DNA of 64,000 bases, taken from Verrucomicrobiota bacterium. GTDB lineage: Bacteria; Verrucomicrobiota; Verrucomicrobiia; Limisphaerales; UBA1319. The stretch spans positions 1-64,000 of the forward strand of contig JAKLFB010000004.1 in assembly GCA_022711435.1 (NCBI GenBank). The letters run 5' to 3'. A program made the position numbers and the translations under genes. Below, piece after piece: positions 49,056 through 58,593 of the stretch (positions are counted from its first letter, which is position 1; every line of letters begins with the position of its first letter). The notes beneath the pieces are model-generated. The model saw nothing but the letters and a program-made list of their open reading frames with translations. It had not been told where the DNA came from and did no database searches.

Positions 49056-51062
49056 CTAATCCGCGCTCATCCTCATGTCCCCCGTCTCGCTCCCGCCGAA
49101 GGAGAGGGATTGATCCATCCAATCGTCGATGCGGAGGACGTTTCGGCGCAACTTGGCAGCGGCTCTTTGGGCGTTGCGCTGGGCGGCCGACAGGGCGGCT
49201 CGCGCCATCCATTGTGCTCCAGGCAGACAGCTGCTGACCGCCCGGCAGACCTGCTGGTGAAGCGGCCGGGGCAAGAAACGCCGCAATATCTCGTCCTGGA
49301 CGCTCAGGATCGCGACCGCGCTTCCGGGATCGCCTTGGCGCGCGCTGCGTCCGAAGAGCTGGCGGTCAACCCGGCGGGACTCGTGGCGTTCGGTGGCAAT
49401 CACATGCAAGCCGCCCAGCTGGGCCACCCCATGTCCGAGCCGGATGTCGGTGCCGCGTCCAGCCATGTTGGTGGCGATGGTGATGCGCCCTCTCTCACCC
49501 GCCATGGCGACGATCGTGGCCTCCTCCTGATGCCGAACAGCGTTCAACAGCTTGAACTCCAGTCCGCACGCAGCGATCCGCGCCGCCAGGATTTCACTGG
49601 CAGCGACGCTGCGTGTTCCCACCAGAACGGGCTGCCCGATGGAGTGGACTCGGACGATTTCGTCCAGCACGGCATCCCATTTGGCCTCGTCAGTCGGATG
49701 CATGCGATCGGGATATTGGGTCCGGATGCACGGCCGATGGGGCGGGATGCCGAGAACGGGCAGCCGATAGATGTGCCAGAATTCACCGGCAGCCTCGCGC
49801 GCAGTGCCCGTCATGCCGGCCAGGCGATAATAGAGACGAAAATATCGCTGAAAACTGATCCGGGCGATGGTTTCGTTTGGATCCGTGATTTCGAGACCCT
49901 CTTTGGCCTCGATGGCCTGGTGCATGCCCTCCCGCCAGGTGCGCTGCGGCATGGGGCGCCCGGTGAACTCATCGACGATCACAACCCGGCCGTCGGCGAC
50001 GATGTATTGCTTGCCGAGGCGATAGAACTCGCGGGCAACCAGCGCCTGCTTCGCCAGTTCAACGCGCCGGTCCGGCCCGCGCCAGATGCCGGGCAATGGC
50101 AAGCAGAGCGATTCGAGTCGTGTCGTGCCTTCGGGCGTGAACTCGACTTCCCGGAAGCGATGGCTGACCGTATAATCGTGCGGAGGCCGCAGCGAATCGG
50201 CGATCTCGCGAGCAGCCTGGACAGCCTCGCGCAGGATGTCATTTTTCTGGCGGGCGGAGATAATGAGCGGCGTCACCGCCTCATCGATCAGGATGCTGTC
50301 CGCTTCGTCGACGATGGCGCCATGAAGCCCGCGCATGACCAGTGGGCGCTGCGATTCCAGCTCGGGCTGGAGCAGCTTTCGGATCAGGCGCCGCGTCGGG
50401 TTGCGCAGGAGCCCGACTTGAAGGCAGTCGCGCAGGAAATCGGCGGCGACCTCCTTGCTGGTGGCGTAAGTGACGTCGCAACCGTAAGCCTTGCGGCGTT
50501 CATCGGGCGGCATCGCGCCCGTCACGAAACCGGCGTGGATGCCACAGAACCGGTAGAGCGGTCCGAACCACTCGGCATCGCGCTGGACGAGGTAATCGTT
50601 GACGGTGATGATATGACACGGCTTGCGGGTCCATGCCCAGAGGACGGCCACGAGACTGGCGGTTAACGTTTTGCCTTCGCCGGTCGACATCTCGGCGAGG
50701 CAGCCGCGTTGGAGGGCCAAAGCGCCCATCAGTTGCACCAGAAACGGGCGCATGCCCACCTGCCGGTCGGCTGCCTCCCGAAGGGCAGCGATTGCGGGAA
50801 GAAGGACCGCGTTCATTCGCTCCCGGTTTCCGCGCCGGAAAGCCTCTCGGTATTCGAAGAGGCGCTCCTGCAGATGGCGATCGGAGAGGTGCTGCAGCGC
50901 GGGCGCCAGCGCATCGATCTCTTCAGCTTGCTGTTGAATCGCCGCCAGCAAACGCCCACGGCGCCGGCAGATCCCAGCCCATCCGTCCACGATCGCGTCC
51001 AGCCCCTTCAAGGCGGGCTTGGGCCGATGGAAATCGACGGATTGGTAGCCGAGCGATGTCAC
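49056..51062 (-). CDS. Truncated SecA-like translocase ATPase
   Basis: The 668-residue protein has SecA motor motifs: Walker A MSTGEGKT (125-132), TVNDYL, the DEAD box in IVDEADS (252-255), the GMTGTA motif, NMAGRGTDIRLG, and a GRSARQGDPGS arginine-finger region. It lacks most of the helical wing and the C-terminal zinc tail, so it is about 200 residues shorter than housekeeping SecA. It begins four bases inside the M50-HlyD gene (ATGA). As there is no transporter ATPase in the operon, it is the likely energy source for export. It could instead assist the main SecYEG channel. Confidence 0.85.
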   Translation of the reverse strand: MTSLGYQSVDFHRPKPALKGLDAIVDGWAGICRRRGRLLAAIQQQAEEIDALAPALQHLSDRHLQERLFEYREAFRRGNRERMNAVLLPAIAALREAADRQVGMRPFLVQLMGALALQRGCLAEMSTGEGKTLTASLVAVLWAWTRKPCHIITVNDYLVQRDAEWFGPLYRFCGIHAGFVTGAMPPDERRKAYGCDVTYATSKEVAADFLRDCLQVGLLRNPTRRLIRKLLQPELESQRPLVMRGLHGAIVDEADSILIDEAVTPLIISARQKNDILREAVQAAREIADSLRPPHDYTVSHRFREVEFTPEGTTRLESLCLPLPGIWRGPDRRVELAKQALVAREFYRLGKQYIVADGRVVIVDEFTGRPMPQRTWREGMHQAIEAKEGLEITDPNETIARISFQRYFRLYYRLAGMTGTAREAAGEFWHIYRLPVLGIPPHRPCIRTQYPDRMHPTDEAKWDAVLDEIVRVHSIGQPVLVGTRSVAASEILAARIAACGLEFKLLNAVRHQEEATIVAMAGERGRITIATNMAGRGTDIRLGHGVAQLGGLHVIATERHESRRVDRQLFGRSARQGDPGSAVAILSVQDEILRRFLPRPLHQQVCRAVSSCLPGAQWMARAALSAAQRNAQRAAAKLRRNVLRIDDWMDQSLSFGGSETGDMRMSAD

Positions 51063-53215
51063 AGCTGATAGCGCTGTTGCAGCAGCTGCCGCAAGCTGCG
51101 GATCCAGAGCGGGAGGAGGGGTTCGCCGGGGAGGTCGAACCGGATCTTGCCGGCCCGGCCATGCAGCAAAACGGCGGATGCGGGTTCCAGCACCTTGGCA
51201 TGCACCTCGAAAAATGGCTCGGCGGCCTCCGTGCCATCCGGATCGTTGGGCGATGTGGCGACCGGCCCGCCCGCCAGCCAGCCAAGGGCGGCCGAGGGCA
51301 GGTTCCGGCGATCCCCGGGGATGATCTCCAGTTCGGATACCTGGAGGACCTGCCCGCTTTGGCCATGCAGCCGGACCTCGGCCCCGGGGAATTCCTGGGT
51401 GAAGAGCCGATCGACGTCCTCCTGCCTGACGATCGCCTCGAATCGGAAACCGGACGGATTGACCAGCAAGCCCAGAGGAGCGCCTTTTGCCAGCCAGCTC
51501 CCGGCGAGCATTTCCAGGTCCCGCCCCACCCAGATGCCCGTTTGCGTTGCGCGGACAGTGAGCCCGGCCTTGTCCGCTTCAAGCTTGCGCAGCGCCTGAT
51601 CGGCTGCATCGAGCAGGCTCTCGAGCGGTTTGAGGTTGGGGATCGCTTCCTGAAGCGCCTGGCGCTGGCGGGCCCGGATCTCGTCCCGATGGGCGCGGAC
51701 GCGCATGATCTCGAGATCCAGCTCCCGGTTGGCCATCTCCAGCAGAGGCGCGCCCGCCTCCACAAGCTGGCCAGGTTGCGCCACCAGCCTCGTCACCGTG
51801 CCCGCCGTCCAATTATGCACCTGGCCCCATTCGAGACTGCGGAGGATGCCCGGCGCGCGGAAATGATGGGGCAACGGCACGAACTGGAGGAATCCGAGGG
51901 TGCCCAACACAAGAATGGCAGTGACAAAACACGCGCGCAGCCGATGCCGTTCCAATTTCGGGCTCGAGGCAAGATAGCCAGCCAGGCGGATGACCGGCCT
52001 TGCCACCCAGGCCGCCGCGCAGGCGGCCGCCATCAGGATTCCAATCAGCAGGAAACGATCTGCAACAATCAGGAGAATCCCTCCGAACACGATGATGCGG
52101 TAAATGCCGCTGGCGATCCCATACGCCGAAAGCCAGAACGCCTCGGACCACGTCTGCGCCGGCGGCGGCTCTTTCTTCAGGCCGAACAGGCGCCTTTCCG
52201 CCGCGTGGCGCAGCTGCGCGTTCGCCCGCTGGCTCAAGTTGGGAATCCCGACCAGATCCGACAGAATATAATAGCCGTCGAATCGGAGCAGAGGATTCAG
52301 GTTGAACAGGATCGTCGAGACCGACGCGATGAACATCATGTTGTAGGCGAGGCCGTGCAGCGTGCCCTGGCCCGTGTTCGCCCACACCAGCGCCGCGATC
52401 GCCGCGAAAAACAGCTCGACGATCATCCCCGCCGCCCCGACCAGCACTCGTTTCCACCGCTCGCGAAACCCCCAGGCGGACGTCGCGTCCATATACGGTA
52501 TGGGCGTGAAGACCATCAGCAGGATGCCCATGGCGTGCACCTCGCCCCCAAACCGCCGGCAAAAATAGGCGTGCCCGAACTCGTGGGCCGACTTGAGCAA
52601 GACCAACCCGGCGTAGAGCAGGATCAGGTTGCCGGGATCGATGATCCCCTGCGCCTGGTTCCTCAAGGCGGGGAAATGGTCGGCAACCACCTTGAGCCCC
52701 GCGCCCACCACGACAAGCCAGATCAAAGCCCCCCAGAGGCTGATCAGCTTGCCCACCCACGGCAGCGTGCGCGCGAGAAACGCGTCCGGATCCAGCAGCG
52801 GGAACCGGGCGAACATGATGTTCAGCAGCCGCGATTGGAGCTCGCGCTGGCGCGCTTTCTGGTAGCGGTTGAACAGCTGCGCGGCGTCGGCAGGGAAATC
52901 ATACTGAAGCAGGTTGGCGTGATAGAGCTGCGCAAGCAACTGGATGACCGCCTCCTGGCCTGGCGTGTCGTCCGGCGACCGGTCGAGACATTCCTTCCAG
53001 ACTTCCTCGACAGTGCGGTCCGGACGCAGGCGCGCCACGAACTCATAGGCGGCAGGCCGAAGCCTGAAATACTGGTTTCTCAGCGGATTCTGGAGAACGA
53101 TCCATCGCTCGCCGCGAAAGGTCTGACGCCGCGCCGCCACCGACGATCGCAGGCTGATCCGCAGGTTCGCCACGCGATACCAGGACTCGCTGAAGGTGGC
53201 TGAAGCCTCCGCCAT
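51059..53215 (-). CDS. PqqD-M50 protease-HlyD fusion
   Basis: This 718-residue inner-membrane protein has three parts. Residues about 30-110 resemble the PqqD/RiPP recognition domain (GERWIVLQNPLRNQYFRL). Residues about 150-440 are an M50 site-2-type metalloprotease with zinc motif HEFGH (211-215) and the third ligand Asp313 in NPLLRFDGYY, plus several membrane helices. Residues about 450-690 are a HlyD-type adaptor with a lipoyl-like barrel and short hairpin. The set matches the putative peptide zinc metalloprotease group. I infer recognition and cutting of an exported peptide or protein coupled to the adaptor. The upstream gene ends one base before it. Confidence 0.85.
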   Translation of the reverse strand: MAEASATFSESWYRVANLRISLRSSVAARRQTFRGERWIVLQNPLRNQYFRLRPAAYEFVARLRPDRTVEEVWKECLDRSPDDTPGQEAVIQLLAQLYHANLLQYDFPADAAQLFNRYQKARQRELQSRLLNIMFARFPLLDPDAFLARTLPWVGKLISLWGALIWLVVVGAGLKVVADHFPALRNQAQGIIDPGNLILLYAGLVLLKSAHEFGHAYFCRRFGGEVHAMGILLMVFTPIPYMDATSAWGFRERWKRVLVGAAGMIVELFFAAIAALVWANTGQGTLHGLAYNMMFIASVSTILFNLNPLLRFDGYYILSDLVGIPNLSQRANAQLRHAAERRLFGLKKEPPPAQTWSEAFWLSAYGIASGIYRIIVFGGILLIVADRFLLIGILMAAACAAAWVARPVIRLAGYLASSPKLERHRLRACFVTAILVLGTLGFLQFVPLPHHFRAPGILRSLEWGQVHNWTAGTVTRLVAQPGQLVEAGAPLLEMANRELDLEIMRVRAHRDEIRARQRQALQEAIPNLKPLESLLDAADQALRKLEADKAGLTVRATQTGIWVGRDLEMLAGSWLAKGAPLGLLVNPSGFRFEAIVRQEDVDRLFTQEFPGAEVRLHGQSGQVLQVSELEIIPGDRRNLPSAALGWLAGGPVATSPNDPDGTEAAEPFFEVHAKVLEPASAVLLHGRAGKIRFDLPGEPLLPLWIRSLRQLLQQRYQL

Positions 53216-53216
53216 A

Positions 53217-55082
53217 TCACCACCAGAAAAGAAGCTGCAGAAAATCCGCCGTCCGATGGGTCAGGATCCAGAACAAGGTCCGTTGATCGACATCGATCTT
53301 GCAGACGCCGCTCATGCCCGGACGCCACCACGGCTGGGCTTCCCGCACAAAACCGGCACGGACGATGAAGACATTTTCTTTCTCCTTGGGCACGGCGGCG
53401 GGTTCGACACGAGTGACCCGAACCGGGAATCGGAGCTTGGGCTGGGAGACGAACGCAATCTCGCCCTCCGACCGCGACAGGATCTCATGCGCATCGCGCT
53501 CGTTGATCTCGGCCTCGACATAGAGCGTGTCGATGCGCGCCAGCTTGAAGAGCGCCTCGCCCTGCCGGACCGGCGCGCCGACCCGCTGGCGCAGATCGCC
53601 TTCGATCACAACGCCCTCGAAGGGCGCTCGGATGGCGGATTGGCCGATGCGATAGCGCACGAGCTCGAGGCGGGCCCGCGCCTGGTCGGCCAGCGCCTCC
53701 GCAATCCGCATCTCCGCCAAGGCCATGCCCGCCCGAGCCTTCTCCGCCTCGCGCAAATACCGTGTCTGATCGGCAACGGCGGCGGCTTCCTCGAGCTCGA
53801 GATGCTCGGTGTGCAGCGTCAAAAGAGCCCGCCCCGCCGGCAGCCGATCGCCCGGCCGCGCCTCGACCTTCTGGATATAACCGTCAAACGGCGCGGTCAG
53901 GAGCGAGACCTCGTCGCTTCGCAGGATGAAATTGCCTTCGACGCGGTAGGGATACACGGGCAGGAACAGAGCAATGAGAGCGATGAATCCCAGGAAGGCC
54001 AGCACCTTCGACCACGCATGCTCCGGGCCGGCGATCTTCCGGACGGCAGCGTTTGCGGCGTGAAGCCAGCGCGCGCCGAACCAGCGGTCGGACCGGCACA
54101 GGTCGTCCAGCCGGCAGACCGCCTGGTCGCACAGCAGACGCAGTTGCTGCCCTTCCTGTTCGGTGAATGGGCTGCCCTGCCGCTCGCAAGTCAGCGCCGC
54201 CACCCCTTCGCCCCCGCGGCGCAGCGGCAGCGAGATGACATGCGCCGACTTCTGCTCGACGGCGAACTTCTCATGATCGCGGCAGACCACGCTCGCGCCC
54301 GCAGGCGGAGGCCAAAGGATTTCCTCGTTCTGGTCGAGGGCTTCCTCCATCACGACTTCGATGGCGGTCACGGCCGCCATTCGCCGGTCGAAACGCTCCG
54401 TGCGGCTGATGGCTTTCAGCCGGACGAAACCGCGTTCGAGCCAGCCCAGACTGACCCGGTCGCAGTGGAGTTGGCCCGCCACGCCGTTGCACAACGCCAG
54501 CGCCGCCGAACGGAACCGGCCTTCCGCATTCACCATCGCCAGGATGTCCAGGACCAGAGCCAGCTTCCGCACGTCCTGCTGGGCTTGCAGTGCCGTTCGA
54601 CCGACCTGGTAGGCCAGCGGGATGTCTGCAGCCATCCGGAGCCGGATCTGCGCCTCCTGGACCCGTGCAGGGGCCGCGTTTTCGAGCAGGACAGCGGCGA
54701 GGCACTGCTCCTGGCCGGTGATTGGGAGGCTGATGCCGAGCGCATAAAGCCCGGGGCTGTCGGTTCCGGGGCTGTCGAGCGACACCGCTGCGTGCCCACA
54801 TTGCGCGGACTGTTCGGCGAGCGAGCTGAGACACGCGTTGAACGCCATATTGGCCCGGCTGGCAGTTCCGTTCCGGGACCATTCGCCCAGCTTCTTGAGC
54901 TTCACCGGCTCGACAGGCTCCCGCAGGATCAGCAGCCCCCGGCTGCCGCCCGCCAAGCGGGTCAGCATGGCTATCAACGCCGGCCAGAACTCGACCGGGG
55001 GACCGCTGAACCGGCGCAGACGGGCCAGCTCGTCCAGCGCCGAAGCCAGCTCGTCGGAGACCGGTGGAGGTTGAGCGAGCAT
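53217..55082 (-). CDS. GAF-GAF-HlyD adaptor protein
   Basis: The 621-residue protein starts with two cytoplasmic GAF-like domains (about 30-170 and 175-335). One membrane helix follows (about 372-390, AFLGFIALIALFLP), then a periplasmic HlyD adaptor (about 395-605) with the half-barrels (LLTAPFDGYIQKV and IRAPFEGVVIEG) and a helical hairpin between. GAF domains bind small ligands, so the adaptor may be gated from the cytoplasm. It lies between the small HlyD gene (gap 6) and the M50 gene (gap 1). Confidence 0.87.
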   Translation of the reverse strand: MLAQPPPVSDELASALDELARLRRFSGPPVEFWPALIAMLTRLAGGSRGLLILREPVEPVKLKKLGEWSRNGTASRANMAFNACLSSLAEQSAQCGHAAVSLDSPGTDSPGLYALGISLPITGQEQCLAAVLLENAAPARVQEAQIRLRMAADIPLAYQVGRTALQAQQDVRKLALVLDILAMVNAEGRFRSAALALCNGVAGQLHCDRVSLGWLERGFVRLKAISRTERFDRRMAAVTAIEVVMEEALDQNEEILWPPPAGASVVCRDHEKFAVEQKSAHVISLPLRRGGEGVAALTCERQGSPFTEQEGQQLRLLCDQAVCRLDDLCRSDRWFGARWLHAANAAVRKIAGPEHAWSKVLAFLGFIALIALFLPVYPYRVEGNFILRSDEVSLLTAPFDGYIQKVEARPGDRLPAGRALLTLHTEHLELEEAAAVADQTRYLREAEKARAGMALAEMRIAEALADQARARLELVRYRIGQSAIRAPFEGVVIEGDLRQRVGAPVRQGEALFKLARIDTLYVEAEINERDAHEILSRSEGEIAFVSQPKLRFPVRVTRVEPAAVPKEKENVFIVRAGFVREAQPWWRPGMSGVCKIDVDQRTLFWILTHRTADFLQLLFWW

Positions 55083-55088
55083 CGGCGA

Positions 55089-55856
55089 TCACTCGACGAG
55101 CATCCGGCCGGCGACACCCGGCCGCAGCTCTGGATCCGGGTTGTCGAACACAGCCTTGATCCGAAGCAATCCGCTGGCGGCGTCCACGATCGGCGAGATA
55201 TAACGGATCGATCCCGCGATCTTGACATGTGTGGCGCCGGCATCGATCTCCAGGGCCACGGTCTGGCCCAGCTTCAGGCGGCGGCCCAGAGCGGGCTCGA
55301 TGTTCGCCACGAAATCGCAGCGCCGCACGTCGACGATCCGAACGACCGGCTGCTGCTCCTCGCACTTCTCGCCGACATCCTTGAAAAAGCGCGCGACGTA
55401 ACCATCGACGGGAGCAACGATCTGCCGGCGGCGAACCACTTCGATGGCCAACTCGTGCTCGACCCGCGCGATCTCGTGCTCGGCCTGTTTCCGGTCGAGC
55501 TCCTCCCGGCTCACCGAGATGGCGTTGCGGCTGGCGAGGGATTGCAGCCGCTCGAGCTCGTTCTTGATCAGATCGGCGGCCAGGCGCTTGCGATCGGCAT
55601 CGAGCTCTTCGAGCCGCTTGTCGAGCACGATAACCACTTGCCCGCGGGTCACGGCGGCGCCTTCTTCGACCGGCCGCGCCCCCACGACGCCGATCGTAGG
55701 GAACGCCATCGTGACGTCCTTGATCGGCTCGGTGATTCCAGGAACCCAGGTCGGATCGCCGGATGCGGCCGCGAGCGTCAGCAAGGCGCCTCCAGCAGCC
55801 ATGCCAGCGCAGTGCATCCAACGAATGGGAAATGCCAGCATGGATGCCATCGGCAT
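55089..55856 (-). CDS. Small HlyD-family periplasmic adaptor
   Basis: From the Met at 55856 the protein is 255 residues long, with a signal peptide (GMAAGGALLTLAAASG). The lipoyl-like halves GVVGARPVEEGAAVTRGQ and IVAPVDGYVARF flank a coiled-coil hairpin (about 70-130). The final beta-domain ends LRPGVAGRMLVE. Adaptors of this type link an inner-membrane transporter to TolC. An alternative start at 55934 would overlap the TolC gene and has no signal peptide at its front. Confidence 0.85.
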   Translation of the reverse strand: MPMASMLAFPIRWMHCAGMAAGGALLTLAAASGDPTWVPGITEPIKDVTMAFPTIGVVGARPVEEGAAVTRGQVVIVLDKRLEELDADRKRLAADLIKNELERLQSLASRNAISVSREELDRKQAEHEIARVEHELAIEVVRRRQIVAPVDGYVARFFKDVGEKCEEQQPVVRIVDVRRCDFVANIEPALGRRLKLGQTVALEIDAGATHVKIAGSIRYISPIVDAASGLLRIKAVFDNPDPELRPGVAGRMLVE

Positions 55857-55899
55857 CCCGCGGCCGCCTGGGCCTCTGCCCGGGCCTGAGTGGAGACGC

Positions 55900-57615
55900 T
55901 TACGAGCCGGATCGCGTGCCCTGTTCGAGTTCATTTTTGGCCTCGCGCTGAATCGCTTCGATGGCTTCGATGGGGATGCTGGCCCGCCGAATATATTCTT
56001 CCGTCCGGTTCTTGAGCATGTCACGGCTGACCTCGATATTGCGTTCCTGCAGGAGGGTGCCGCGGACAAGCTCGAGTTCGAGGAGCCCCTTGCGATGCAT
56101 CACCAGGCTCTCGACCACCGCCACCTTGGCTTCGAACAGCCTCTCCTCGGTCTCCAAAACGGTGCGGCTGTCAAGGGTGCCGACCGCCAGCCGATCGGTT
56201 TGAGCGCGGAGGAGCTTCTCATGGAAATCGACCACGGATTGGTAGCGACCAATGCTGTCCTGGTAGAGCCGGGCCTTTTGCTCGGCCGCATCCAGCCCAT
56301 TGAAGATCTGCGTCTCGATCTCCTTCAATCCCTCCAGCGCGCGCATCTTGCTCATTTGGGCGGCGCGGTGCTGATTCCGCTCCGCGATTGCGCCCGCGAG
56401 CGGGATCCGCATTTCGATGCCAACCGACCAGGCTGGGTAGCTGCCATCGCCCATGTCATCGATCGAGTTGCCGGCGGACGAGCCCAAACCATTGAGTCCG
56501 TAGCTTGCCTTCAGATCCAGCTGGGGCCGCCGCTGGTTCTTCGTGTAGGCAACCCGAAGATCCTCCTGCTCCACCTGCCTGCGCCGAATCAGGTAGTCCG
56601 GATTCAGCTCGAAGGCAAAGTTGTAGTGCTCGGCCATGGACGCCGGTCTCGGACGCACCTCAGGAGAATCGACGGCTTCAGGAAGCGCGCCCCCTTCCGA
56701 AGGAACCGAGGAATAGAGCGTGCACAGCAGGATGCCGCCTTCATACGCTTTCTGTTTGGCTTCGTTCCAGCGCGCCTGGCGAACGGACAATCCCGCTTGA
56801 GCCTGGAGCACCTCGAGCTCGGAAGATTTCCCCACATCGAGCCGGGCGCGGTTATCCTCGAGGATCTTGGCGGCCACGGCAATGGATTCGCGGAGGAACC
56901 GATCCTGCTCCTGCATCAGGTACAGGCTCCAGTAGCCCGACTCGGCGTTCGCGATCGTGAGCATCAGCTGCCTCCGGTACTCCTGGAAAGCGATTTCGGA
57001 CGCGAGGGCCGCCAGCCGGATCTTGGCCATCGTGATTCCCGCCCCGAAACCGCGCAGCAGAGGCTGCGCCAGGCTCAGCCCCACGAACGTTTCATACTGC
57101 TCGCCCATGAGCTTTCCTTCATCGCCCGTGGGCGCGCCGATGTTGTTGTTCAGCTCCCGCAGCGTGTAGCCCGTCCGGAGCCGCGCCCCGCTCGGCAGCA
57201 GAAACTCGAGGCCGGCGTTATAGAGCGTGTTCCGCTCGAGAAAGAACGGCGTGGCGTAGTAGCCCAGCGAAGCCAGTTGCTGCCGGTTGTTCGGCCGGTC
57301 AGTGTCGATGTGGTCGATCGAAGCCACGACAGCCGGCTCGAAAATGCCGCGTTCAGCATCCTCGAGCTTCCGGCTCGCGCCCGCTTCGAGAAGCCTCATC
57401 AGGATCGCCTCGTTATGCGCGATGACCGACTGCCGAAGATCGTGCAGGGTAAGCGGGGTGAGCGCCCGAGGATCCCCGGGTTCTGCCGCTGCCGCAAGGC
57501 CTGCGCACATGGCCACAGGCAAAGCAGCCGCGACCAGCGACTGAACAACAATCGCAATCGTTCTTTTACGATCCGATGCAGAACGCCACAGCCGATGTTC
57601 GTATGCGTATCCCAT
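55900..57615 (-). CDS. TolC-family outer-membrane efflux protein
   Basis: The 571-residue protein has a signal region (about 20-43, VVQSLVAAALPVAMCAGLAAAA). Two TolC-type repeats of long helices with Ala/Glu/Leu-rich heptads (LQAQAGLSVRQARWNEAKQKA and the matching C-terminal half) flank short strands such as LSLAQPLLRGFG. Trimers make a channel across the outer membrane and periplasm. It is first in the operon and gives it an exit duct. The 89-base gap upstream should hold the operon promoter. Confidence 0.9.
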   Translation of the reverse strand: MGYAYEHRLWRSASDRKRTIAIVVQSLVAAALPVAMCAGLAAAAEPGDPRALTPLTLHDLRQSVIAHNEAILMRLLEAGASRKLEDAERGIFEPAVVASIDHIDTDRPNNRQQLASLGYYATPFFLERNTLYNAGLEFLLPSGARLRTGYTLRELNNNIGAPTGDEGKLMGEQYETFVGLSLAQPLLRGFGAGITMAKIRLAALASEIAFQEYRRQLMLTIANAESGYWSLYLMQEQDRFLRESIAVAAKILEDNRARLDVGKSSELEVLQAQAGLSVRQARWNEAKQKAYEGGILLCTLYSSVPSEGGALPEAVDSPEVRPRPASMAEHYNFAFELNPDYLIRRRQVEQEDLRVAYTKNQRRPQLDLKASYGLNGLGSSAGNSIDDMGDGSYPAWSVGIEMRIPLAGAIAERNQHRAAQMSKMRALEGLKEIETQIFNGLDAAEQKARLYQDSIGRYQSVVDFHEKLLRAQTDRLAVGTLDSRTVLETEERLFEAKVAVVESLVMHRKGLLELELVRGTLLQERNIEVSRDMLKNRTEEYIRRASIPIEAIEAIQREAKNELEQGTRSGS

Positions 57616-57704
57616 CCAGCAAGATGCACTTTACTTCCCGAGGCTTGATGGATTCAACAACAAAGCCTAATCCTGCTGGGTGTCCGGCGGATTGCCCTGC
57701 ACCT

Positions 57705-58496
57705 TCAGGATTCGCCAGGGGTCATATGGATGCGGTAGAATACGCTGGAGGCAGGAGGCGACTCGAGAAAGACGGTCAAGGGAGCGCCGGTTCCCTTCTG
57801 CGTCGAAAGGGTGAGCGGATCGCCGGCTGACATGGCATGCAGGACGTCGGTCCAAACGGCCGTCGTCACTGTTTGGGCTTGTTGCACGCTGTATTGCACC
57901 CCGGCGGTCGTCTGGAACGTGAGCGCCACTCGCGACGGCGGGTGCAAGGTGATGCCCGCGATGGACGGCTGTGCGGCCACCGTCACGCTTCCATCCATCA
58001 GCGTCGGGAAGACATCGCCGCTCAAGCCGAGATACTTGGCCGGTCCGTTGCGCGTCTTCAACGTCAAGGCGAACGTCCCGGAACCGATGCCGGTCGTGTC
58101 CAGCGTCACGGTCGCGACCTTCGAAGCCCCCTGCTCGATGGTCACGGTTGTATCCCGGCGCGTCATCGTGCCCCGCTCGTACACCTGCGGCACGATCGAT
58201 CCGCTGCCGCTGGGTCCGTTGTTATTCGTGGCGAACACGGTGCCGGCAAAAATGTCCACGAACGCGATCGCGGGGCCATTCGTGTGTCCTCCGGCCGCCG
58301 TCCCACCATCCGCCACTTGAATGTTAAAACCAATCCCAATGACGGGGAAGGAATCGCCTCCATTTTGAAGCAGAACATCGAATGCCTGGCCGGGCGTGTT
58401 CGGCAATACTGTGATTTCGGGCAGATCGATGGAGACCGCCGCCCTCAATCCGCCGGCCATCCAGGCAAGGCACACGATGAAAAACGCAAACCTCAT
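57705..58496 (-). CDS. Secreted protein, paralogue of the PEP-CTERM protein at 59125
   Basis: From the Met at 58496 (MRFAFFIVCLAWMAGGLRA signal) the protein is 263 residues long. Its first 170 residues match the protein at 59125-59796 closely: IDLPE, GQAFDV, IGFNIQVADGG, GSIVPQVYERGTMT, VTLDTTGIGSGTFALTL. The C-terminus is different; it lacks PEP-CTERM and ends in the closing module VFYRIHMTPGES. No enzymatic motif is seen. It probably binds or decorates the surface. Confidence 0.8.
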   Translation of the reverse strand: MRFAFFIVCLAWMAGGLRAAVSIDLPEITVLPNTPGQAFDVLLQNGGDSFPVIGIGFNIQVADGGTAAGGHTNGPAIAFVDIFAGTVFATNNNGPSGSGSIVPQVYERGTMTRRDTTVTIEQGASKVATVTLDTTGIGSGTFALTLKTRNGPAKYLGLSGDVFPTLMDGSVTVAAQPSIAGITLHPPSRVALTFQTTAGVQYSVQQAQTVTTAVWTDVLHAMSAGDPLTLSTQKGTGAPLTVFLESPPASSVFYRIHMTPGES

Positions 58497-58593
58497 CGCG
58501 CACGCCCGGACGTGCCTCCGGCACAATTCGCGATTCGTCCGCTCGGGAGGTCCCGGTTGCCGCATCCCGCAATCCATGATACATATATAAAGC

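Noticed and set aside
50633..53203. 856-codon frame on the plus strand
   Set aside because: It is the shadow of the M50-HlyD and SecA-like genes, whose motifs are unambiguous on the minus strand.
53196..55889. 897-codon frame on the plus strand
   Set aside because: Shadow of the adaptor genes; no domain or signal peptide.
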